A stretch of 31,445 bases of DNA. Source: Syntrophaceae bacterium PtaB.Bin038 (GTDB taxonomy: Bacteria > Desulfobacterota > Syntrophia > Syntrophales > UBA2192). Positions 23,209 through 29,884 of this stretch are shown piece after piece (position 1 is the stretch's first letter; each line of letters begins with the position of its first letter). Below the pieces are notes generated by a model. The model searched no databases, was not told the DNA's origin, and saw only the letters and a list, made by a program, of their open reading frames with translations. Made by a program: the position numbers and the translations under genes. Location of the stretch: positions 1-31,445 of the forward strand of contig MVQS01000083.1 in the NCBI GenBank assembly GCA_002067855.1, read 5' to 3'.

Positions 23209-24099
23209 TCAGGCCGACGAACAGACCTGGTTCTTGCCCCTCTTCTTGGCCTCGTACATGAAACGGTCGGCCCGGTTGATGAAGTCCTTCATGTCCTCGC
23301 CGGGCCGGTAGGAGGCGATCCCGATGCTCACCGTCTTGGCCACCTCGCGTCCCGGAACCGGACGGAACCGCTCGGCGGCGAACTCCGCCCGGATTCTCTC
23401 CGCCACGACCTCCGCCTGGTCCCCCTCGGTTTCCGGCATGAAGACGGTGAACTCCTCGCCGCCGTAGCGGAAGGCCCAGTCCGTACGCCGGATGCATCGC
23501 TGGATGGTCGCGCCGATGCGCTCCAGGACGCGGTCGCCTTCCATGTGGCCGTAGGTGTCGTTGAAGTGTTTGAAATCGTCGATGTCGAGCAGCAGCAGCG
23601 ACAGGGGCCGGCCGTAGCGCTCGGTGCGCTCGATCTCCGCCTGAAGCAGGTTGTAGAAATGGCGCTGGTTGAACAGGCCCGTGAGGTCGTCGGTGATGCT
23701 CAGCTCCATGTAGCGCGACTCGCTCTGCCGCAGGGCTTCCTCGGTTTTCTTGTGCCCGTCGATCTCCCGCTGCAGGGCGTCGAAGTGGGCCTGGATGCGG
23801 CCCGACAGCACCGAGATGATCACGGCGATCGCCATCAGCGCGAAGCCCCGGATCAGGCTCTCGATCAGGACCTGCGCGTCGCCGGGGAAATGGAAGAACA
23901 CGAGCAGCAGGTAGACCATCACGAGGAAGAGCGACAGCAGGAGCCCCCGCTCGCGGTACCGGTACGAGGCGATGAGGATGGGGATGTAGTAGAGGTGGAC
24001 GAAGACGCCCTGGATGTCCTCCGAGAGGCAGTACACGGAGACCAGGACGGCGAGCACCGACGTGGCCGCCGTGTAGAACTGCCAGTGCTTCTCGCTCAA
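23209..24099 (-). CDS. Membrane diguanylate cyclase (GGDEF)
   Basis: 296 residues, TTG start with GGGGAGGGG upstream. The first 100 residues hold about four hydrophobic segments, with an MHYT- or MASE-like look that I cannot place. A short coiled coil (about 100-130) leads to a GGDEF domain. The active site GGEEF (213-217) is intact and the inhibitory I-site RRTD (204-207) lies five residues before it, so it should make cyclic di-GMP and be feedback-inhibited. It is the last gene of the operon that begins at the rhodanese gene, 40 nt after the lipoprotein gene. Confidence 0.88.
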   Translation of the reverse strand: MSEKHWQFYTAATSVLAVLVSVYCLSEDIQGVFVHLYYIPILIASYRYRERGLLLSLFLVMVYLLLVFFHFPGDAQVLIESLIRGFALMAIAVIISVLSGRIQAHFDALQREIDGHKKTEEALRQSESRYMELSITDDLTGLFNQRHFYNLLQAEIERTERYGRPLSLLLLDIDDFKHFNDTYGHMEGDRVLERIGATIQRCIRRTDWAFRYGGEEFTVFMPETEGDQAEVVAERIRAEFAAERFRPVPGREVAKTVSIGIASYRPGEDMKDFINRADRFMYEAKKRGKNQVCSSA

Positions 24100-24139
24100 G
24101 ACCCCTCCCCCTCATGCCGGGACGTCCCCCGGCCGGATA

Positions 24140-24715
24140 TCACAGCAGCCAGCTGACTGCAAGGTACGTGACGATGTCTTCGATCGTGCTCAGCAGCGGG
24201 GTGGTCGTCCCGCCGCTGCCCGCATCGACACCCCCGCGAAGGCCCTGGCGAAGGGCCTGAGCGGCCGTCCCGGTGAGAATCCCGTAGAGGATTGAAAAAT
24301 CGGCGTTCAGGAAGGTGGACGCGATGTACGCCAGCAACCATATGACGCCGTACTCGAAGAAGTGGTGGATGTGGGCGACCCCCGGAATCTTGTCCAGCGT
24401 GAAGCCGATGAAGGCGATGACCCAGAAGACCCAGAGGTAGGCGCCGAGCCAGTTGTTGCCTCCGTTGAGAGTTTTGTCGTCCTTGAAATCGTAGGCCACC
24501 TTCAGCAGGGCGATGCCGGGGGAGAGGGCGGACACGGCGCTCAGCAGGTAGAGCTTGAGCTGCGTGACGGTCTGAGGAGCCGCGCCGGGCTGGATCGCGG
24601 GCTCCGGCGCCAAGCGGGGTGAGGCCGGCGGGCTCGCCGTCTGCGAGCAGGCGACAAGGCCGGCAACCTGCAGCAGGGCCGCGAAGAGCACGAGCGCAAG
24701 AAGAGCTCTCTTCAA
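24140..24715 (-). CDS. Lipoprotein-like membrane protein of unknown function
   Basis: 191 residues from TTG 24715, with AAGGAAAG upstream. The N-terminus is a signal peptide with a lipobox-like LVAC (Cys23), then a Pro/Ala-rich linker. From about 55 on there are three or four hydrophobic helices (LKLYLLSAVSALSPGIALL; LGAYLWVFWVIAFIGFTLD; YGVIWLLAYIASTFLNA), so it spans the membrane despite the lipobox. No family recognised. It lies between DUF488 and the diguanylate cyclase with 40-nt gaps, and is probably cotranscribed. Confidence 0.65.
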   Translation of the reverse strand: MKRALLALVLFAALLQVAGLVACSQTASPPASPRLAPEPAIQPGAAPQTVTQLKLYLLSAVSALSPGIALLKVAYDFKDDKTLNGGNNWLGAYLWVFWVIAFIGFTLDKIPGVAHIHHFFEYGVIWLLAYIASTFLNADFSILYGILTGTAAQALRQGLRGGVDAGSGGTTTPLLSTIEDIVTYLAVSWLL

Positions 24716-24758
24716 GAAACTTTCCTTTTCCTGCCGTGGGTTACGTCTTTTTCTGCAG

Positions 24759-25097
24759 CTAGATCCTCAGGGCTTCGGCGTTGTTGACGACCCGTTCCGT
24801 GGATCCGTAGACAAAGGTCACGGGGCCTTTCCCCATGGCCTCGATCAGCGCCTCGACGACCTCAGTGTTGCGGTCCAGCTCGGCGAAGTATCGCTTCCGG
24901 AACTCGTCCCACTTCGCGGGGTCGTGACCGTACCACTTCCGCAACTCGTGGGAGGGCGAGATGTCCTTGGCCCAGTGGTCGACCTTTGCCTTCTCCTTCG
25001 TCAGGCCCCGGGGCCAGAGACGGTCGACGAGGATCCGGCGCCCGTCGGAGGCGGCCGGCTCGTCGTAGACGCGCTTGACCCCGATTTTTGCTTTCAA
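24759..25097 (-). CDS. DUF488 family protein
   Basis: 112 residues, TTG start with GGAGG 8 nt upstream. The pattern GVKRVYDEPAASDGRRILVDRLWPRGLTKEKAKVDHWAKDISPSHELRKWYGHDPAKWDEFRKRYFAEL is split here into its key parts: DRLWPRG and WYGHDP are the defining signatures of the short DUF488 group (YeaO-like). Its function is not established. It follows the 60-residue UGA-containing gene by 19 nt. Confidence 0.88.
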   Translation of the reverse strand: MKAKIGVKRVYDEPAASDGRRILVDRLWPRGLTKEKAKVDHWAKDISPSHELRKWYGHDPAKWDEFRKRYFAELDRNTEVVEALIEAMGKGPVTFVYGSTERVVNNAEALRI

Positions 25098-25116
25098 CTC
25101 GATTTCCTCCGGGGTC

Positions 25117-25299
25117 TCAGTGCGTCTCTTTCCACAGCATGAAGGCCAGGCCTCCCGTCACGACGGCGCCGGGGACACTCACCCAGAGGGGAACGGCCCA
25201 CCCGCCGACGACCAGTTCGATCCCCGTCATCAGCCTGACGACGTGCAGGAGACAGATCAGTCAAAAAACGAAGATTGCAGTCCAGGTGAACGGTTTCAT
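25117..25299 (-). CDS. 60-residue two-helix membrane protein with in-frame UGA (candidate selenoprotein)
   Basis: Translation starts at ATG 25299 (AAGG about 9 nt upstream): MKPFTWTAIFVF, UGA at codon 13, then LICLLHVVRLMTGIELVVGG and a second hydrophobic segment WVSVPGAVVTGGLAFMLW before the stop TGA at 25117. The part after the UGA resembles small two-helix proteins found in relatives, with an HLLRL-like end of helix 1 and a VGG-x-x-VPxWVS link. The gaps to both neighbours are 20 and 19 nt, as in the rest of this operon, so the frame occupies a real gene slot. An 8-bp hairpin with loop GGC lies 21-39 nt from the UGA. Either selenocysteine or a nonsense mutation. Confidence 0.6.
25225..25243 (-). 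promoter_or_regulatory. SECIS-like hairpin after the UGA of the membrane protein
   Basis: In the mRNA CGUCGUCA, loop GGC and UGAUGACG form eight pairs with one G-U. The loop starts 29 nt counted from the U of UGA and begins with GG, within the bacterial SECIS limits as I know them. Confidence 0.5.
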
Positions 25300-25319
25300 C
25301 TCACAACCTTTTTTAAAGA

Positions 25320-26315
25320 TTATCCCCGCTTGAAGGCTTCTACCAGCCCATCCATCCGTTCCCCTTTTTGCAGAAACCGCACGTTCGCAAACCCGGTCCC
25401 CTCGAGCCAGGCCCGGACCTCCTCGAAGGTGTACGTCGAGCCGCCTCTGGTGTTCACGAGCATGTTGACGGCGAAGATGGCCCCGTCGCGGGGCTGCGTC
25501 CGGTCCGGGTCCATGATGTGATCGCGGATGACGATGCGGCCTCCGGGGACGAGGGCCCGGGACACCTTGCCGAAAAGTTCGCGGTTCTCCTGCGGGCTGT
25601 ACTGATGGATGATTGCCGACAGGAGGGCCAGGTCGTGCCCGCCGGGCAGCTCGTCCCGGTGGAAGTCCCCCGCCTCGAGGCGGACGCGGTCGAGAACCCC
25701 CGCTTCGGCCAGGCGCTCTCGGGCCATGGGGATGACCTCGGGCCGGTCGAAGAGCGTGGCCTTCATCCCCGGTGCCGCCCTGAGGAAGGCGATCGTGTAG
25801 GTCCCCGATGCGCCGCCCACGTCAAGCAGGTTCCTTGCCTGTCCCGGCCGGATGGCGGCCACGATCTTCTCCGCCAGAGGAAGTCCCGCGATGTGCATGG
25901 CTCCGATGAAGGCAGATAGCTCCTCGGTGCTCCTCGCGCCGGAGGCAGGGGCTGCCGATGAGCTCGTTGCCCTGACGATGGGCGTCAGGTCGGACCATCT
26001 TTCCCAGAGATGGGCCGCGTGGAGGATCATGGGAATCACAGACCGGGGGCTCCCGCCGCACAGGAACGGGGCGGCTGCGGGCGGCGTGCGGTAGGCCCCG
26101 TCCCGTTTCTCGAGCAGGCCCATCGCAGCCAGGGCGTCGAGCAGGATGGCCAGGGCACGGGTGTCGCAGCCGAGTCTCCCGGAGAGTTGCTCCGCGGTGT
26201 GCGGCTTCTTAGCCAGCGGGCTGAAGAGGCCCAGCTCCGCCGCGGTGAGCAGGATGCGGCTCTCCATGAACTGCCGCGCCAGTTGCAGCACGGCTTCGGG
26301 GGTGTCGCAGCTCAT
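25320..26315 (-). CDS. COMT-like SAM-dependent O-methyltransferase
   Basis: 331 residues from ATG 26315; the ribosome site is weak. The first 100 residues form a winged-helix dimerisation domain (AAELGLFSPLAKKPHTAEQLSGRLG). The SAM domain has motif I NLLDVGGASGTYTIAFL, the acidic VIPMARERL region, LEAGDFHRDELP and LVPGGRIVIRDHI. This is the acetylserotonin/hydroxyneurosporene O-methyltransferase-like family. The substrate is unknown; a thiol or selenol acceptor is possible given the neighbours but is speculation. It starts 20 nt after the rhodanese stop and ends 20 nt before the membrane protein. Confidence 0.82.
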   Translation of the reverse strand: MSCDTPEAVLQLARQFMESRILLTAAELGLFSPLAKKPHTAEQLSGRLGCDTRALAILLDALAAMGLLEKRDGAYRTPPAAAPFLCGGSPRSVIPMILHAAHLWERWSDLTPIVRATSSSAAPASGARSTEELSAFIGAMHIAGLPLAEKIVAAIRPGQARNLLDVGGASGTYTIAFLRAAPGMKATLFDRPEVIPMARERLAEAGVLDRVRLEAGDFHRDELPGGHDLALLSAIIHQYSPQENRELFGKVSRALVPGGRIVIRDHIMDPDRTQPRDGAIFAVNMLVNTRGGSTYTFEEVRAWLEGTGFANVRFLQKGERMDGLVEAFKRG

Positions 26316-26335
26316 GCCGGTTCTCACCGTTTTCC

Positions 26336-26650
26336 CTATAGGGTCCTGTAGCCTGCCCTCTTCCAGCCCTCCACGCCGTCGAGCAGGGCCTTGGCGTTGG
26401 GGTAGCCGAGCCGGTTGTACTTTACCGCCTGACCGGCGGCCGTGTGCTCCTTCGTTCAGGCGCAGTAGAAGACGATCTCCTTGTCCTTCGGCAACGCGGG
26501 CAGCATCTTCTGGAACTCGGCGAAGGACAGGGCCATTTCGAGGCGGTAGTCCTTGAATTTCTCTTCTTACTCGTAGCCGCAGACCAGCAGGGCCCGGCCT
26601 GCCTTCACCTTCTTGTACGCTTCCTGCGGGGTGATTCGAACGGCGGGCAT
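26336..26650 (-). pseudogene. Rhodanese-domain protein with UGA in active loop (Sec candidate) and an upstream UAA
   Basis: 105 codons from ATG 26650 (strong GAAGGAGGGAG). The frame gives MPAVRITPQEAYKKVKAG, then LLVCGYE, UAA at codon 28 (26567-26569), then EEKFKDYRLEMALSFAEFQ, PKDKEIVFYCA, UGA at codon 65 (26456-26458), TKEHTAAGQAVKYNRLGYP and LLDGVEGWKRAGY. The UGA falls in the rhodanese catalytic loop, right after FYCA, where known selenoprotein rhodaneses of deltaproteobacteria have Sec. Downstream conservation is complete, so UGA reading is likely. The UAA has no such explanation: sequencing error or a recent inactivating change. Labelled pseudogene for that reason only. Confidence 0.65.
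26424..26440 (-). promoter_or_regulatory. SECIS-like hairpin after the rhodanese UGA
   Basis: In the mRNA GCCGCC, loop GGUCA and GGCGGU form six pairs (one G-U). The loop starts 25 nt counted from the U of UGA. Loop GGUCA closely resembles the GGUCU loop of E. coli fdhF SECIS as I recall it. Confidence 0.6.
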
Positions 26651-26852
26651 GAAGTCTCCCTCCTTCGGCGGGATTGCCTGGATCGTAAATCACGGGTTGA
26701 CGCAATCTTATCACAGGAACGGCGACTTCCCAAGTCCCCGTTGGAAAGGGGATGGAATTTCCGCCGGGTCTCTGTTATGGATGGCCCGTTCCCCCCTCGC
26801 CAAATCGAAACAGGGGTCAGGGACGAATATCGACGCGTGCGGGGAAGGCGCG

Positions 26853-27395
26853 ATGGACAACGTGTTCATCTGTCCGGTGGACGACGACACGGCCGCTTTC
26901 GGAATGACCCTGGAGGTCGGCTGCGCGCTGGAGGGCGTGCTGCCCTTCGTTCACGACGAGGGCCAGAGGAGAGCGCTGGAGCAGTGTTACCCCGATGGGC
27001 GCTGTCACGTCTGGGGGCTCCGGGATCGGGGGGAGAACGTTTCGAGCTGGAGCGCGATGGCCCCCGGGGATCTCGTGCTGGGGTACCGCAAGCGTTCCAT
27101 CCTGTCCGCCTCGACCGTCCGGATGAAGACCAGGAACCCCGAACTGGCGAACTACCTGTGGGACCCAACGGCGGAGGGGCCTTTTGAGCTGATATGCTTT
27201 GCGGGCAAGCCGCACGTGGGGGAGGCCCCGATCGTCTCGCAGATGCTGGGCTATCTCGATCAGGAGTACGGCGGATTCACGAGGCTCGGCCCCGACAAGT
27301 GCCGGGCCATCCTCCATGCCTTCGGGTCGCTCGACGTCTTCGTCCGGCTGGGATTGCGGTACGATTTCCCGTTCAGCTTCCGCCACTCGGAATGA
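26853..27395 (+). CDS. Uncharacterised protein, possible PUA/EVE-like domain
   Basis: 180 residues from ATG 26853 (GGGGAAGG upstream); the longer reading to 26613 runs over the divergent rhodanese promoter. No signal peptide. The middle part, HVWGLRDRGENVSSWSAMAPGDLVLGYRKRSILS and NPELANYLWDPTAEGPFELICF, has the look of the PUA/EVE-type domains found at the N-terminus of some modification-dependent restriction proteins (WGxR...W..M.PGDLVL..R). The C-terminal 50 residues (QMLGYLDQEYGGFTRLG, FGSLDVFVRLGLRYD) I do not recognise. It is monocistronic and ends in a bidirectional terminator. Function open. Confidence 0.7.
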   Translation: MDNVFICPVDDDTAAFGMTLEVGCALEGVLPFVHDEGQRRALEQCYPDGRCHVWGLRDRGENVSSWSAMAPGDLVLGYRKRSILSASTVRMKTRNPELANYLWDPTAEGPFELICFAGKPHVGEAPIVSQMLGYLDQEYGGFTRLGPDKCRAILHAFGSLDVFVRLGLRYDFPFSFRHSE

Positions 27396-27422
27396 GCGGC
27401 GGCCGCCGAAGGGACCCTTACG

Positions 27423-27459
27423 AAAAAAAAAGCAAGGTGCGCGGCACCTTGCCTTTTTT
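27423..27459. terminator. Bidirectional intrinsic terminator
   Basis: GCAAGGTGC and GCACCTTGC form a perfect 9-bp stem, with a run of A before and T after. It serves the plus-strand gene ending at 27395 and the minus-strand CoA-transferase ending at 27483. Confidence 0.9.
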
Positions 27460-27482
27460 CGTTACGATCCTTCTAGGCTGGA

Positions 27483-29030
27483 TCAGTCGCTGACCTTGGC
27501 GATCTCTCTCGGCTTGACCTCCAGGTCCATGTAGCCGTACTTATGATCCTTCAGCTCCTCGGGCGACGGGAACCGCCGGTCCGGGGCGCTTTTGAACATC
27601 CAGTGGTTCAGCTTGATGCCGAGCTTGTCCACAGCCGCCTTCGCCAGGCTCTCCCGGTCATCCGGGTGGGCGATGGAGATGAGCTTGGCCGCCTTCTCGG
27701 CGTCGGTGCAGCCCATGATGTTGACGATTCCGTACTCCGTGCAGACCCAGGTGACGAGCTGGTCGGGAACGGTCACGACGCTGCCCGGATCCAGCGTGGG
27801 AACAAAGCGGGAGCGGCCCTTGGCGTCGCGGGAGGTGGCCGCGATGATCGCTCGCCCGCCCTTGGCCATCATGGCGCCGAGGGTGAACTGGAACTGGCCG
27901 CCCGTGGAGGAGATGGGACGGCCGCCGACGTTGCCCGCGCAGTCCTGCCCCCGGAGATCGATCTGGGCGAAGTTGTTCACGGTCACCATGTTGTCCTGCT
28001 GCGAAAGCGTCACTACGTTGTTGGTGTAGCCGATGTCGTACCCGGCGAACATCGGGTTGCGGTGCAGATACTCGTAGTAACGGGGCGTATCCACGGGCAT
28101 GATGTAGGCCCAGCCGCACCGCCCCTTGTCCAGCACCTTCCGGGAGTTGTCGACGCAGCCCGCCTCGATGAGCGTGAAGGCGTACTCGCCGATCATCTCG
28201 CTGTGCACGCCGAGGTGCTTCAGGTGGTGGTCCCGCATGCCGATGACGACGGCCGTGGGGAGGGCTCCGATGCCGACCTGGATGCAGTCGCCGTCGCGCA
28301 TGATGGAGACGCAGTTTGCCGCGATGGCCTTCTGGATCTCATCCGGCTTGATGTCCTTCTCTGCGATGTACATCCACTGGTACTTCGGGTCGTCCACGTC
28401 CACTTCCACGAAGTAGTCCACCTCGTCGATGGGCAGGAACATTCCGCGGCCGCCTTCACACCAGGCGTAGTCCGAGCGGATCTCGCAGACGAACTTCTTG
28501 CAGGACTTGGCGGTGATCATGAAGTTGTTGACCCCGTAGCTGGCGTTTACGTAGCCGGCCTGGGGCACGGCGCAGGCCTGGATGCCCCAGTCCATGGCGC
28601 GCTTGGCTTTCTCCTTGCGGTAGAAGCGGGCGTACTCGGCGTCCATGCCCAGCGCCCACCCCCAGTGCTTCCAGTCGACGCCCTTGTACCCCTTGGTCAT
28701 GAGGCCTCGAAGGGTGGGGAGAATGAAGGCCTCGTGGAGGACGTGGTACTTGCCCTCCGGGTCGGTCGCGGCGCAGAAGTTGTTGCCGAGCATGATCGCC
28801 TGGTTCCAGATCTCGATGTTCTTCAGGTCGCCGGGGCCGTCGCCGAGCCTGGCCGCCAGGGCCTCCATGCAGGGCAGGGTGTCCGAGCCGGGGCCGCCGC
28901 GGTTGATCCAGTCGCCGGGTTTGACCATTTCCGCCCATTTCTTCGCGGTGATCGTCTTGTCCCTGAGTTTCTGCTGTATCGGGGTGGGCATCCAGATTTT
29001 TTCTTTGTTTGCGATTTTCTGCTGGGGCAT
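27483..29030 (-). CDS. Acetyl-CoA hydrolase/transferase-family CoA-transferase
   Basis: 515 residues, AAGGAGG 10 nt before the ATG. Domain order follows the acetyl-CoA hydrolase/transferase family: an N-terminal part with AAEMVKPGDWINRGG-like start, DGDCIQVGIGALPTAVV (CoA-binding glycine region), GVHSEMIGE with the likely catalytic Glu context, and the C-terminal GGRPISSTGGQFQFTLGA and AEKAAKLISIAHPDDRE. It is larger than butyryl-CoA:acetate transferases (about 440-450), with a longer first domain. It moves CoA between an acyl-CoA and acetate or another acid, and would complement the ADP-forming synthetase in acid metabolism. Its upstream region holds palindromes. Confidence 0.85.
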   Translation of the reverse strand: MPQQKIANKEKIWMPTPIQQKLRDKTITAKKWAEMVKPGDWINRGGPGSDTLPCMEALAARLGDGPGDLKNIEIWNQAIMLGNNFCAATDPEGKYHVLHEAFILPTLRGLMTKGYKGVDWKHWGWALGMDAEYARFYRKEKAKRAMDWGIQACAVPQAGYVNASYGVNNFMITAKSCKKFVCEIRSDYAWCEGGRGMFLPIDEVDYFVEVDVDDPKYQWMYIAEKDIKPDEIQKAIAANCVSIMRDGDCIQVGIGALPTAVVIGMRDHHLKHLGVHSEMIGEYAFTLIEAGCVDNSRKVLDKGRCGWAYIMPVDTPRYYEYLHRNPMFAGYDIGYTNNVVTLSQQDNMVTVNNFAQIDLRGQDCAGNVGGRPISSTGGQFQFTLGAMMAKGGRAIIAATSRDAKGRSRFVPTLDPGSVVTVPDQLVTWVCTEYGIVNIMGCTDAEKAAKLISIAHPDDRESLAKAAVDKLGIKLNHWMFKSAPDRRFPSPEELKDHKYGYMDLEVKPREIAKVSD

Positions 29031-29168
29031 GTTCTATGTTCCTCCTTGTTCAGCTGGTCATGTCGTCAGTAAACCGTTCGTTCTCTCCGTCACCTGTGAA
29101 TGCTTTGGAATGGATGAAAAAGATTGGATGCTGGCAGGACCCCCCCTTTCTCGATTGAATTTTTCGAA

Positions 29169-29194
29169 TTGTGCTACCCACAATCGTATTTGTG
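29169..29194. promoter_or_regulatory. Alternating TTGTG/CACAA half-sites
   Basis: TTGTG, five bases, CACAA, six bases, TTGTG: two overlapping palindromes about 140-160 bp upstream of the CoA-transferase start. The form resembles an operator for a dimeric regulator of the CRP/FNR kind, but no specific factor can be named. Confidence 0.35.
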
Positions 29195-29409
29195 AGTCTG
29201 TAGTCCCCGTCGCGAACCCCCCCTGACGTTTCGGCGAAAGGGACGTGCGGCGTAAGATTGCGAGGAACCGTGATGGACGCTATGCACCAGTCGATGCCCG
29301 GTCAGGCCCGGGCTTGACGTATGTCGTGAAGGCAAGAAAGAAATAAGGAGGGCCTCTCCCCTCGAGCCGCCTGTCCGCAGGGCCGGAATGCCTGGAGACC
29401 GGGGCTTTA

Positions 29410-29474
29410 TGAATCCCGGAACAGCCCGATTCCTGGGCTGAGTGGTGAATCCCGGGAACGGCAGGGTTCCGGGG
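29410..29474. repeat. Two tandem REP-like hairpin units
   Basis: Unit 1 (29410-29437) and unit 2 (29446-29474) both begin TGAATCCCGG and end in a G-rich arm. Unit 2 folds as CCCGGGAAC/GTTCCGGGG; unit 1 folds less well. They are separated by 8 bp. They look like copies of a dispersed palindromic repeat. Confidence 0.5.
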
Positions 29475-29884
29475 CCGTTTCGGCCTCTGCGGAGGACCTG
29501 CCGTCGCTCTGTCATCCTGGTCGGGAAGGTCGAAAACCCCTTGTGCGATCCGCGCTTGCAGCGATGCGGCTGCCTTTTCCCATCCCCGCGGAATCGTGGG
29601 GTATCTTCGATTTCATGAACTGATAACAAAAAAAAGAGCCGAAATCAAATCCTTTTTGGCTGTGTTCACGATTTTTCTCCATCTCCCACGGGGCACGGCC
29701 GGATGTCCCCCCCCGGGGCACCCGTCATCCCGGCCGATCGGCCCGGCGGCTTGTTCGATTGCCGCGGAGATGTCAAGCCATCCTCAAAAAAACGGGCCGC
29801 CGGTACGCCCGCAAGCGCCCCGGCAGCCCGGTTCTTCTCTCTTCTTGCCTGTGCCCCGAGCCCTGTACCCGGGCCCCTGGATCC

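Larger units (their letters stand above)
29031..29884. other. 854-bp non-coding region with palindromes and hairpin repeats
   Basis: No gene recognised. The long frame 29174-29629 (minus) has no ribosome site and an Arg/Ser/Pro-rich composition. The first 170 bp should contain the CoA-transferase promoter. Notable are the TTGTG/CACAA cluster (29169-29194) and the paired hairpin repeats (29410-29474). The last 120 bp follow nrdD; no clean terminator was seen there. Confidence 0.6.

Noticed and set aside
27543..29072. 509-residue plus-strand open frame
   Set aside because: Lies antisense to the CoA-transferase, which has family motifs; composition is that of a reverse frame.
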